Origin: Acidimicrobiales bacterium
GTDB taxonomy: Bacteria > Actinomycetota > Acidimicrobiia > Acidimicrobiales > Bog-793
Direction: 5' to 3'
DNA: 34,623 nt
Assembly (NCBI GenBank): GCA_035294085.1
Contig: DATGLP010000005.1
Location: forward strand, 1-34,623
Under the pieces are notes generated by a model. It searched no databases. It had not been told where the DNA came from and saw only the letters and a program-made list of their open reading frames with translations. This document shows, one piece after another, positions 1 through 9,457 of this stretch. Every line of letters starts with the position of its first letter. Position 1 is the stretch's first letter. The translations under genes were made by a program, and so were the position numbers.

Positions 1-183
1 ACCTCGCCCGGCCTCGGCCTGAACGAGGTGATCGCGCCGGGGAGCGCCGCGGCGCCGAAGGTCACCACCTTCGTCATCAAGCCGACGAGGACCGGCACCT
101 ACGGGTGGTACTGCGCGACGCCGTGCGACGCCTGGGCGATGATGCACGACGGCTTCATGCGCGGCGAGCTCACGGTCGTGTGA
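1..183 (+). CDS. Cupredoxin-domain protein, C-terminal end (partial)
   Basis: Reading frame 1 is open from the window edge to TGA at 181-183 and gives 60 residues, so the N-terminus lies outside the window. The visible end has the layout of a cupredoxin copper loop: Gly-Thr-Tyr-Gly-Trp-Tyr-Cys, then Pro-Cys-Asp-x-Trp-Ala-Met, then His-Asp-Gly-Phe-Met-Arg-Gly and a final beta strand. The CxxxC pair resembles the CuA site of cytochrome oxidase subunit II, but the His lies seven residues after the second Cys instead of four, so a standard CuA centre is not clear. An exported electron-transfer or copper protein is the likeliest reading. A mononuclear Cys-His-Met site is also possible. It ends 44 nt before the two-component operon, which has its own promoter, so it is probably a separate unit. 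Confidence 0.7.
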   Translation, partial: TSPGLGLNEVIAPGSAAAPKVTTFVIKPTRTGTYGWYCATPCDAWAMMHDGFMRGELTVV

Positions 184-215
184 GGGCGGGTCGCCGAGGG
201 CCAGGCGGGCGCTCG

Positions 216-221
216 TAGGCT
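216..221 (+). promoter_or_regulatory. -10 box (TAGGCT) for the two-component operon, leaderless
   Basis: TAGGCT fits the actinobacterial -10 consensus TANNNT and ends 6 nt before the GTG at 228. This places the predicted transcription start on the start codon. No convincing -35 hexamer was seen. The same spacing recurs at many genes of this window. Confidence 0.55.
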
Positions 222-227
222 GGTCGG

Positions 228-872
228 GTGGACGGTGCGCCGATCACGATCGCCATCGCCGATGACCACGCCCTCGTCCGGGAGGGGACGCGCCAGCTCC
301 TCGAGCGCCACGGCGACCTGCAGGTCGTCGCCGAGGTGGCTCGCGGCGACGAGGTGCTCGACGCCGTCCTCGCGACTCGCCCGGCCGTGCTCCTGCTCGA
401 CGTCCGCCTCCCGGGGGCGAGTGGCATCGAGGTGCTGCGGGAGGTACGCGCCGCGGCGCCCGAGACGCGCGTCGTGATGCTCAGCGCGTTCGCCGACCCC
501 GACTACGTCGGCGCCGCGCTCGCGGCCGGCGCCGCGGGCTACCTCCTCAAGACGGCGCCCGCCGGCGAGGTCGCCCAGGCGATCCGCGCCGCGCACGCCG
601 GCTCGACGGTGCTCGACCCGGCCGTCTCGCGCGAGCTCGTCGCCGCCCCGCCCCGCGCCGAGGCCGTCGAGCTCAGCCGGCGCGAGGCCGAGCTCGTGGC
701 CCTCGTCGTCGAGGGTCTCGCCAACAAGGCGATCGCGGCGCGCCTCGGCATCTCCCGGCGCACCGTCGAGGGACACCTCAGCCGGCTGTTCGCCCGTCTC
801 GGCGTGGCGACGCGCACCGAGCTCGCTCGCTACGCGCTCACGCACGGCCTCGTGAGGGGCGCCGAGCCGTGA
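228..872 (+). CDS. NarL/FixJ-family response regulator
   Basis: This 214-aa cytoplasmic DNA-binding regulator has a receiver domain at about residues 5-120 and a LuxR-type helix-turn-helix at about 147-210. The acidic pair Asp12-Asp13, phospho-acceptor Asp58, switch Ser86 and Lys108 are all in place. The C-terminal part reads LSRREAELVALVVEGLANK, then the recognition helix region ISRRTVEGHLSRLFARLGV, typical of NarL-type regulators. The GTG start is supported by a -10 box 6 nt upstream and no Shine-Dalgarno sequence. The following histidine kinase overlaps its stop by GTGA, so the two are translationally coupled and are almost certainly cognate partners. The signal sensed and the target genes are not visible here. 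Confidence 0.93.
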   Translation: MDGAPITIAIADDHALVREGTRQLLERHGDLQVVAEVARGDEVLDAVLATRPAVLLLDVRLPGASGIEVLREVRAAAPETRVVMLSAFADPDYVGAALAAGAAGYLLKTAPAGEVAQAIRAAHAGSTVLDPAVSRELVAAPPRAEAVELSRREAELVALVVEGLANKAIAARLGISRRTVEGHLSRLFARLGVATRTELARYALTHGLVRGAEP

Positions 873-2416
873 GGCGCCTCCGGGCTGCGCTGGGGCAGCT
901 CGCCGCGACGAGGCGCCGCCCCGGGCTCGCCCGGTGGCTGCCGCCGGTGCGTGACGCGCGCTTCTGGGTCGTCCAGGCGCTCGTCCTCGGCATCTTCCTC
1001 CTCCACGAGCTCGTGACGGGCGAGCTCGGGATCCCGGCCGTCGCCACCGTTCCCCACGCCGCCGTCGACTCCCTCTACCTCGCCCCGGTCCTCTACGCGG
1101 CGCTCAACTTCCCGCGCTCAGGCGCCGTCGCGACGGCCGCCTGGGTCACCGTCGTCGTCGTGGGCGACTTCGTCAGCGAGGTCGGGTTCCTGAGCGAGCG
1201 CTCGGCCGTCGACCACCTCGTGTTCCTCGTCATGGTCGACGTCGTCGCCGTCTTCGTGAGCGCTCGTATGGCTGCCGAGCTCGCTGCCCGCCGCGACGCC
1301 GAGCGCGCGAGCGCCGTGGCGCGCCTCGCCGAGTCGCGCTATCGCGTCCTGTTCGCCGCCAACGCGAGCCCCGTCATCGTCCTCGACGGCGCCGGCACGC
1401 TGCTCGAGGCGAACGAGGCGGCCCGCGCGCTGCTCGCGCCGGGCGGGCGCGAGGCGACGCCGATCGAGGGCCGCACGCTTGCCGAGCTCCTCGGCGCGCC
1501 CGTGGCGGCGAGACTCGCCGACGGCGGCGATCCCGTCGCGCTGCGCGTCCAGGAGGGCTACGAGGTGCTCGTGCGGCCCCGCCGCAGCGTCGTCGCCCAG
1601 GACGGCGGGCCCGACTTGGTCCAGCTCGTCCTCGACGACGTGACCGAGGAGGCGCGCCGGCGCCAGCGCGCCGAGGCCTACGCCGCCTACGTGCTGCGGG
1701 GGCAGGAGGACGAGCGGGCGCGGCTCGCGCGCGAGCTCCACGACGACACGATCCAAGAGCTCGTCCACCTCTGCCGCCGACTCGACGCGGTGGCGGCAGA
1801 GGTGCCGCTCGAGGCGGCGACGCTCGCCTCGCTCGACGAGGTGCGGGTGCTCGCCGAGGCGATCGTCGCCGAGCTGCGTGACATGGCCCGGGGGCTGCGC
1901 CCGCCGGCGCTCGACGACCTCGGGCTCGCGGCCTCGCTGCGCCGCCTCGCGGCCGACGTCGCGGGGCGGTCCGGCCTCGCGGTCGAGACCTCGATCGACG
2001 AGGCCGCCTGCCGGGGTCTCGGCGACGACGTCGAGCTCGTGCTGTTCCGCATCGCCCAGGAGGCGATGAACAACGCGGAGCACCACGCCCGCGCGCGGCG
2101 CGTGTCACTGCGCGTGCGCGCCGTCGGCCAGGCGGTGCGCCTCGAGGTGCGCGACGACGGCGTCGGCTTCGAGCGGCGCGACGCGCACGAGGCGAGCGGC
2201 AGGTTGGGGCTCCTCGGCATCCACGAGCGTGCCCGCCTCGTCGGCGGGACGGTCGAGATCGACTCGGCCCCCGGAAGGGGCACGCGCGTCGCGGTCGCCG
2301 TGCCGGTCGCGCGCCGGCGCACCGCTCGAGCGGCGAGGGCCTCGGCCGGGGCGGCGCCCCCCGCTACGGCGCCGGCTCGGCGGGCGAGCGCCGGCGCGTC
2401 TCGATCCAGCGCCTGA
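869..2416 (+). CDS. Membrane sensor histidine kinase, HisKA_3 type with PAS domain
   Basis: This is a 515-aa kinase. The N-terminal ~135 residues hold about four hydrophobic segments (from roughly 32, 60, 88 and 115) with little extracytoplasmic loop, which suggests sensing within or near the membrane. A PAS-like domain covers about 150-265. The dimerisation and phospho-acceptor helix carries ERARLARELHDDTIQ with phospho-His about residue 291. The HATPase domain follows with the N box (Asn401-Asn402), the DDGVGF box and GLLGIHERA. This architecture pairs with NarL-type regulators such as the one encoded immediately upstream. The final ~40 residues are Ala/Arg-rich low complexity. The gene overlaps the convergent MBL gene by 53 nt, so that tail is read on both strands. 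Confidence 0.92.
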   Translation: MRRLRAALGQLAATRRRPGLARWLPPVRDARFWVVQALVLGIFLLHELVTGELGIPAVATVPHAAVDSLYLAPVLYAALNFPRSGAVATAAWVTVVVVGDFVSEVGFLSERSAVDHLVFLVMVDVVAVFVSARMAAELAARRDAERASAVARLAESRYRVLFAANASPVIVLDGAGTLLEANEAARALLAPGGREATPIEGRTLAELLGAPVAARLADGGDPVALRVQEGYEVLVRPRRSVVAQDGGPDLVQLVLDDVTEEARRRQRAEAYAAYVLRGQEDERARLARELHDDTIQELVHLCRRLDAVAAEVPLEAATLASLDEVRVLAEAIVAELRDMARGLRPPALDDLGLAASLRRLAADVAGRSGLAVETSIDEAACRGLGDDVELVLFRIAQEAMNNAEHHARARRVSLRVRAVGQAVRLEVRDDGVGFERRDAHEASGRLGLLGIHERARLVGGTVEIDSAPGRGTRVAVAVPVARRRTARAARASAGAAPPATAPARRASAGASRSSA

Positions 2417-3290
2417 GCCCGGCGGCGTTCGAGTGGATGCCGTTCAGCGTCTCGGCGCGCTCGCGCGCCTCGGGGTCGAGACCTGCGAGGTCCTGGCCGA
2501 AGCGCGCCGCGAGGGCCGCGGCGATGTCGGCGCCGGCCTCGTAGGCGCGCACTGCCTCCTCCGCCCAGGCGTTCAGCGTCGCCTCCGCCTCGTCGAGCAG
2601 GGTGGCCGGGTCGACCGGCACGAGGCCGTAGTGGGCGAGGGCGATGCCGCCGGGCTGGAGGGCGGCGAAGCGACGGAGCGAGGCGAGCGCCTGGTCGAGG
2701 TCGAAGTCCGCTGGCGGCGTGGCGGGCCGGAGGACGCCGCCGGCGGGGAGGCGCACGCCGACCGCGTCGCCGGCGAACAGCAGGCCGCTCGAGGGGTCGA
2801 AGAAGCCGAGGTGGTGCTTGGCGTGCCCCGGCGAGTCGACCGCCCGGAGCGCCCGCCCGGGGGCGACCTCGAGCGCCTCGCCGTCGGCGAGGACCCGGAT
2901 GCGCTCGGGGGCCGTCGGTGTGAGCCGCCCGTAGAGGCGGTCGAGGAGCGGGCCGTAGACGCGCTCGGCCGAGGCGACGAGGCGCGTCGGATCGGCCAGG
3001 TGCCGTGCGCCGAGCTCGTGGACGTAGACCGTCGCGCGTGGGAAGGCCGCGGCGAGGTCGCCCACCCCGCCCGCGTGGTCGAGGTGGATGTGCGTCACGG
3101 CGATGCCCGCGAGGTCGTCGGGACCGACGCCGAGGGCCTCGAGCGCGGCCCGGACGGTCGGGACCGACGTCTGGCTGCCGGTCTCGACGAGGACGGGAGC
3201 GCTCCCCTCGATCAGGTAGCCGGCGGTGGTCTCCTGCCAGCCGCCGAGGAGCGTGTCGATCTCGACGACGCCGTCCGCGAGACGCCTCAA
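2364..3290 (-). CDS. MBL-fold metallo-hydrolase
   Basis: This 308-aa protein has the metallo-beta-lactamase fold. The metal motif THIHLDHAGG, the downstream DSPGHAKHHLGFF histidine, LFAGDAVG with the bridging Asp, and a late His in IALAHYGL are all present, so it should be an active binuclear metallo-hydrolase. The start is TTG at 3290, overlapping the stop of the upstream dehydrogenase as TTGA. A strong GGAGG lies 7 nt before it, and the protein begins MRRLADGVVEIDTLLGG, as MBL relatives do. It is the last gene of a tight cluster with a GH15 enzyme and a glucose-dehydrogenase-like enzyme, so a sugar lactonase role is an attractive inference. Other thioesterase or lactonase activities of this family cannot be excluded. 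Confidence 0.85.
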   Translation of the reverse strand: MRRLADGVVEIDTLLGGWQETTAGYLIEGSAPVLVETGSQTSVPTVRAALEALGVGPDDLAGIAVTHIHLDHAGGVGDLAAAFPRATVYVHELGARHLADPTRLVASAERVYGPLLDRLYGRLTPTAPERIRVLADGEALEVAPGRALRAVDSPGHAKHHLGFFDPSSGLLFAGDAVGVRLPAGGVLRPATPPADFDLDQALASLRRFAALQPGGIALAHYGLVPVDPATLLDEAEATLNAWAEEAVRAYEAGADIAAALAARFGQDLAGLDPEARERAETLNGIHSNAAGLRRWIETRRRSPAEPAP

Positions 3291-4350
3291 CGCGACGCCT
3301 CCGGGAGGGGCGCGAGGTCGATGACGACCTTCACGTCCTCGTCGCGCCGCGCGAGGGCGTCGCCGAAGCTGCCGAGGGGGACGCGGCGGGTGACGAGCCG
3401 CTCGAGCCAGGCGAGGTCCGCCGCGGCGAGCGCTGCGGCCCCCGCCTCGTAGTGGGTTCGGTTGGCGTTCACGGAGCCGAGGACTAGCCGGTTCTCGAGC
3501 ACGAGGGAGCGCCCCAGGCGACCGCCGTCGAGCTCGACGCGCTGGCTCGGGGGGCCGATGCCGGTGAGGCAGGTCACCCCGCCGTTCCCGGTCACCTCGA
3601 TCGCCTCGAAGACGAGGTCGGGCAACCCGGTGCACTCGAGGACGACGTCGGGCTCCTCGCACGCCTCGGCGAGCGGCCCCTCGTGGTAGGCGGCGCCGAG
3701 CCGGGCGACGAGCTCGGGCTTGAGGCCGCCGGCGACCCGGTCGACGACGTGCACCTCGAGCGAGCGCTGCACGGCGAGGAGCGCGGCGAGCAGGCCGATC
3801 GGTCCGGCACCGACGACGAGGACCCGCCGTGGGTGCCAGCTCGACCGCCGCCCGGCGGCGTCGATCTGCTGCCAGGCCTTCGCCACGATCGTCGTCGGCT
3901 CGAGGAGGACGCCGAGGCGGCCGAGCTCGGGTGCGACGCGGACGAGCGCGTCGGGCTCGGCGCGGTAACGCTCGCGCAGGAAGCCGTGGAGCTCCTTGAT
4001 CCCGTGCTCGCGGTAGCGGCCGTTGCGGCACGCGTCCCACTCGCCCGCCGCGCAGGCGTAGCAGGGCACCGGGTCGGGCCGCCGCACGATCCCGACGACG
4101 AGGTCGCCGGGGCGCACCCCGGCGCCCGGGGGCGCCTCGAGGACGCGCCCGAGCGACTCGTGGCCGAGGACGAGGTGGTCGTCCCCCGCGGGCGGGCTGC
4201 CGTACTCGCCGGCGACGATCTCCTCGTCGGTTCCGCACACGCCGACCGAGAGCGTCTCGACGAGCACGGCGCCCTCGCGCGGGTCCGGCTCGGGCAGGTC
4301 CGCGATCGCGGCGGAGCCCGCCGTGCCGGGGACGACGGCGAGCGCCCGCA

Positions 4351-4351
<1 letters not shown>
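3287..4351 (-). CDS. gdh: Zn-dependent medium-chain dehydrogenase, glucose 1-dehydrogenase type
   Basis: This 354-aa protein resembles the archaeal glucose/aldose 1-dehydrogenases that oxidise glucose to gluconolactone with NAD(P)+. The N-terminal catalytic domain has the zinc ligands Cys39 (GVCGTDEE) and His64-Glu65 (LVLGHESLG). The Rossmann motif VLVVGAGPIGLLAA follows, then the family-specific C-terminal glucose-dehydrogenase region ending with NRTHYEAGAAALA. The structural-zinc lobe keeps Cys97, Cys100 and Cys108, but the first Cys of the usual four is replaced (Asp93/Pro94 region), so that site may be altered or absent. The GTG start at 4351 shares one base with the TAG stop of the GH15 gene, and its own stop overlaps the MBL start. 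Substrate is inferred, and galactose or xylose oxidation is also possible. Confidence 0.85.
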
Positions 4352-6273
<1,922 letters not shown>

Positions 6274-6314
6274 GGGGACATCATTGCCCGTCGGGCGCGC
6301 CCGCGCCGGCCACG

Positions 6315-7487
6315 TCAGCTCGTGCAGCCCTGCGTGCTCACGGGGCGCGACGCGTCTCGCGCCTCGCGCACGCGAAGCGCCACGCCCGGCGAGGCGAGCG
6401 CGTAGCCGACGTCGGGCTCGGTCGCCGAGCGGGAGAAGACGACGCCGATCACCTCGCCCGTCGGGGTGACGAGCGGCCCGCCGGAGTTGCCCGGGCGGAC
6501 GAGCGCCTGGAGCTCGTAGACGGTGCGCACCGTGAGGTGCGTGTCGTAGATGTCGCGGCCCTCGGCGGCGAAGCGCGCCCGGATTCCCGCCGCGTCGGCG
6601 GTGAAGGCGCCCCCGCCGGGGTAGCCGAGGACGACGGCGTCGCTGCCGCGCTCGACGAAGTTCCGGTCGATGGCGAGCGGCCGGAGGTGCAGGCCGCCCA
6701 CCCGGAGCAGCGCGAGGTCGAAGCGCGGGTCGAAGAGCACCGGCTCGGCGGCGAGCACCCGCCCGGACGGCTCGACCACGGAGATCGAGCGCGTCCCCGC
6801 GACGACGTGCGCGTTCGTGACGACGAGGTCCCGCGCGGCCGCGAAGCCAGAGCCCTCCTGTTCCTGGCCGCAGCCGAGCGCCACCACCTTCACCGTCGAC
6901 GGGCCGGCCGTCGCCATCGCGGCGCGCACCGCGGCGAGCGACGGCATCGTGACCGGCGCGACCGACTCGGGGAGGATGTTGACGAGGACCTGGGGGAAGC
7001 CGCTCGTCGACAGGTAGCGCTCCACGGTCGCGAAGGCGTCGGGGACCGGCGGCATGACGCCCTCGACGGCGCGCACGATGCGCGACCGCTCGATCTGGCG
7101 AGCGACGGGCGCGAACCCGCTGTTGACGAGGATGGAGGCGAAGAACCAGGAGACGACGAGCGTGCCCGCCACGGCGATGAGCGCCCCGGCGAGCTGGTCC
7201 AGGCGACCGATGCGCCGGCGCCTCAGCGCCCGCCAGGCGCGCGTCCCGAGACGGCGCCCCACCCCGCCGCAGATCGCGGCGGGCACGAGCAGGAGGACGA
7301 GCGCGACCGCCGTCTTCGTGAGCTGGCCGGCGACGTGCGGGCCGACGAGGAGGACGAGGGCGACGCCAGCCGCGAGGCCGAGGAGGAAGCCGGCGAGGGA
7401 GGCGAGCTGGACGGCCGCCCCGAGGCGCAGCCCGTGGGTGGCCGCGCCGATGGCGACGGCGATGATGATGATGTCGAGGAGGTCCAC
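6315..7487 (-). CDS. CvpA-like membrane domain plus periplasmic trypsin-like serine protease (MarP homologue)
   Basis: This 390-aa protein has about four N-terminal transmembrane segments (residues ~5-22, 28-48, 58-75, 100-120) like CvpA, then an extracytoplasmic chymotrypsin-fold protease. The catalytic triad is His227 (TNAHVVAG), Asp257 (FDLALLRV) and Ser335 (RPGNSGGPLV). Cys206 and Cys388 sit where the M. tuberculosis acid-resistance protease MarP (Rv3671c) forms its regulatory disulfide. All five positions are offset from the MarP numbering by only 7-8 residues. MarP protects mycobacteria from acid by processing a cell-wall hydrolase, so a similar cell-envelope role is expected. The GTG start abuts the pyrE stop directly, so the two are co-transcribed. 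The metabolic link to pyrE is probably only positional. Confidence 0.9.
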   Translation of the reverse strand: MDLLDIIIIAVAIGAATHGLRLGAAVQLASLAGFLLGLAAGVALVLLVGPHVAGQLTKTAVALVLLLVPAAICGGVGRRLGTRAWRALRRRRIGRLDQLAGALIAVAGTLVVSWFFASILVNSGFAPVARQIERSRIVRAVEGVMPPVPDAFATVERYLSTSGFPQVLVNILPESVAPVTMPSLAAVRAAMATAGPSTVKVVALGCGQEQEGSGFAAARDLVVTNAHVVAGTRSISVVEPSGRVLAAEPVLFDPRFDLALLRVGGLHLRPLAIDRNFVERGSDAVVLGYPGGGAFTADAAGIRARFAAEGRDIYDTHLTVRTVYELQALVRPGNSGGPLVTPTGEVIGVVFSRSATEPDVGYALASPGVALRVREARDASRPVSTQGCTS

Positions 7488-8105
7488 CTAGGACGTCGGG
7501 CCGGAGCCGCCCGTTCCGGCCTCGACCGGCAGGACCGGCTCGATGCCGAGGTCCGCGTAGGTGAGGAGGCTCGAGTAGGCGATGCCGCGCGCCCGGATCG
7601 CCGGGCCCGCCACCTCGCCCCGGTCCAGCAGGGCGAGGGCGTGGACGACCCGACCGCCGGCCGCCTCGACTGCCTCCACGGCCTCGAGGGCCGAGCGCCC
7701 GGTCGAGGCCGTGTCCTCGACGACGACGACGCGTCGCCCGGCGACCTCGGCGCCCTCGACGCGGCGGCGGCTGCCGTGGGCCTTCTCGGCCTTGCGCACC
7801 GAGAACCAGCACGCCCCGGTGACGACGGCCACGGCGTGCGCGATCGGGTCGGCGCCCATCGTCATCCCGCCGATCGCGTCGTAGCCGACCCCGAGGCCCT
7901 CGAGGTGCGCGGCGACCGCCTCGGCGGCGAGCCGCAGATCCGCACCGGCGGCGAGCGCGGCGCGTAGGTCCACGTAGTCGTGGCTCAGCTGGCCCGAGGA
8001 GAGCCGGAAGGGCTCCGCGCTGCGGCGGTGGCCGAGCCGACGCACGAGGTCACGCAGGTCCGCGAGCCGCGCGGCCTCGCCGGCCGACGCCAGGTCCCCC
8101 GCCAC
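7488..8105 (-). CDS. pyrE: Orotate phosphoribosyltransferase
   Basis: This 205-aa enzyme makes orotidine 5'-phosphate from orotate and PRPP in pyrimidine synthesis. The PRPP loop VVVVEDTASTGRS is at residues 126-138, the GGMTMGADPIAHAV segment is at 79-92, and VRKAEKAHG at 103-111 matches the Lys-rich catalytic loop of PyrE. Two GTG starts are possible: 8132 would add nine residues, but a TACCAT -10 box ends exactly 6 nt before the GTG at 8105, so I chose the latter as a leaderless start. The gene heads the minus-strand cluster that continues into the MarP-like protease with no spacer. It is divergent from the VIT1-type transporter. No other pyr genes are in the window. Confidence 0.88.
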   Translation of the reverse strand: MAGDLASAGEAARLADLRDLVRRLGHRRSAEPFRLSSGQLSHDYVDLRAALAAGADLRLAAEAVAAHLEGLGVGYDAIGGMTMGADPIAHAVAVVTGACWFSVRKAEKAHGSRRRVEGAEVAGRRVVVVEDTASTGRSALEAVEAVEAAGGRVVHALALLDRGEVAGPAIRARGIAYSSLLTYADLGIEPVLPVEAGTGGSGPTS

Positions 8106-8111
8106 GGCTCC

Positions 8112-8117
8112 ATGGTA
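8112..8117 (-). promoter_or_regulatory. -10 box (TACCAT on minus strand) for pyrE cluster, leaderless
   Basis: On the minus strand TACCAT is followed by six bases and then the GTG at 8105. It fits TANNNT with the start codon as the predicted first base of the transcript. It decides between the two GTG candidates of pyrE. Confidence 0.55.
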
Positions 8118-8172
8118 GGGGCGGGCGGCCACCCCGTCGGCGCTACCCGGTTCGGCGCGAGGCGACCAGGGC

Positions 8173-8178
8173 TAACGT
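8173..8178 (+). promoter_or_regulatory. -10 box (TAACGT) for the VIT1-type transporter, leaderless
   Basis: TAACGT ends 7 nt before the ATG at 8186 and lies divergently about 55 nt from the pyrE -10 box. It makes ATG 8186 a more likely start than the in-frame GTG at 8180. Confidence 0.55.
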
Positions 8179-8185
8179 CGTGTCG

Positions 8186-8971
8186 ATGCTCGGGTCCCGA
8201 GGTACGCGCCGCTCGGCCTGGCTGCGTCGCGCCCGCAGCGCGGGGAGGGATCACGGGCTCGAGGCCGAGCCGCTGCGCCTCGAGCGCGCCCACCGGGACG
8301 TGCGCGGGGGCGGACTGCGCGCCGCGGTGTTCGGCGTGAGCGACGGCCTCGTCTCGAACGTCTCGCTCGTGCTCGGGACCGCCGGGGCCCACCCCGGTGC
8401 CGGCGTCGTCCGCCTCGCCGGGCTCGCGGGGCTGCTCGGCGGCTCCTTCTCGATGGCGGCCGGCGAGTACGTCTCGATGCGGGCCCAGCGGGAGGCGTTC
8501 GAGCGCGAGCTCGAGGTCGAGCGGGCCGAGCTGCGCGAGCAGCCCGAGAGCGAGCGACGCGAGCTCGAGCGCATCTACCGGCGCCGGGGGATCGACGCCG
8601 AGACGGCTCGCCGGCTCACCGACCAGCTCATGGAGGACCCGGAGGTCGCGCTCCGGACCCACGCGCGCGAGGAGCTCGGCATCGACCCCGACGCCCTCGG
8701 CTCGCCGGTCCAGGCCGCCGCGTCGTCGTTCGCGAGCTTCGCCCTCGGCGCCGTGCTCCCCCTCGCCCCCTTCCTCGGCGGCTCCTTCGGGACGGCGGCG
8801 GTCGTCGCCGCGATCGTCCTCACGGCGCTCGCGGCCCTCGCGGTCGGCGCTGCGCTCGCCCTGTTCACGGCGCGCTCGAAGCTCTACTCGGCGCTGCGCT
8901 CGCTCGGCATCTGCGCGGTCGCCGGGGCGGTCACCTACGGCGTCGGGTCGCTCGTCGGCGTGGCGGCGTGA
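8186..8971 (+). CDS. VIT1/CCC1-family divalent metal transporter
   Basis: This 261-aa membrane protein matches the VIT1/CCC1 family, which moves Fe(II) or Mn(II) across membranes. The family signature AAVFGVSDGLVSNVSLVLG sits in the first transmembrane helix (about residue 45). MAAGEYVSMRAQ marks the second helix. A charged cytoplasmic helical region rich in Glu and Arg, the family's metal-binding domain, follows at about 95-160. Three more hydrophobic segments end the protein. The ~40-residue basic N-terminus is cytoplasmic. The last codon overlaps the next gene as GTGA, so the phosphatase-like gene is co-translated. Direction of transport and metal are inferred from the family only. A role in iron detoxification or storage is plausible. 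Confidence 0.88.
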   Translation: MLGSRGTRRSAWLRRARSAGRDHGLEAEPLRLERAHRDVRGGGLRAAVFGVSDGLVSNVSLVLGTAGAHPGAGVVRLAGLAGLLGGSFSMAAGEYVSMRAQREAFERELEVERAELREQPESERRELERIYRRRGIDAETARRLTDQLMEDPEVALRTHAREELGIDPDALGSPVQAAASSFASFALGAVLPLAPFLGGSFGTAAVVAAIVLTALAALAVGAALALFTARSKLYSALRSLGICAVAGAVTYGVGSLVGVAA

Positions 8972-9456
8972 CGCGCCGCGAGGGACCGGACGCCGGCCCG
9001 CCGCTCGTCGCGCTCGTGCGCCACGCTGCCGCCGTCGAGCGCGCCGCCTGGCCCGACGACGACGGCGCCCGCCCGCTGAGCGAGCGCGGGCGCCGGCAGG
9101 CCGAGGCGCTCGCGGCCCGGCTGGCGCCCGGCCTGCGCCGCGTCCTCTCCAGCCCGGCGCGCCGCTGCGTCGAGACCGTCGAGCCGCTCGCCCGGCGCGT
9201 GGGCGTGCGCGTCGAGACGGTCGGCTGGCTCGCCGAGGGCACGCCGGCCGCCGAGGCGCTCCGGCGGCTCGAGGAGGCGGCGCACGCGCTCGCGGGCGGG
9301 CGCCTCGCCGCCTGCAGCCACGGGGACGTCCTGCCGGCGCTGCTCGAGCTCGTCGCGCCGGCCGGCGGGCCGCCGCGGCTGGGGACGGCCGAGGTGGTGG
9401 AGCTCGAGCTCGCGGCGGGGCACCTGCGGGCGACGCGTCGGCGCGAGCCGAGGTGA
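8968..9456 (+). CDS. Histidine phosphatase family protein (SixA-like)
   Basis: This 162-aa protein is of the small branch of the phosphoglycerate-mutase-like superfamily. The phospho-accepting His19 lies in LVRHAAAVE, where the usual RHG is RHA as in SixA. LSERGRRQAEALA, LSSPARRCVET (Arg65) and the second catalytic His118 in CSHGDVLPALL complete the active site. SixA-like enzymes dephosphorylate phosphohistidine proteins or small phospho-compounds. The target is unknown here. The GTG start overlaps the stop of the transporter gene. Its TGA is separated by one base from the stop of the convergent MBL-rhodanese gene, so there is no room for a terminator between them. Confidence 0.85.
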   Translation: MTRREGPDAGPPLVALVRHAAAVERAAWPDDDGARPLSERGRRQAEALAARLAPGLRRVLSSPARRCVETVEPLARRVGVRVETVGWLAEGTPAAEALRRLEEAAHALAGGRLAACSHGDVLPALLELVAPAGGPPRLGTAEVVELELAAGHLRATRRREPR

Positions 9457-9457
9457 G

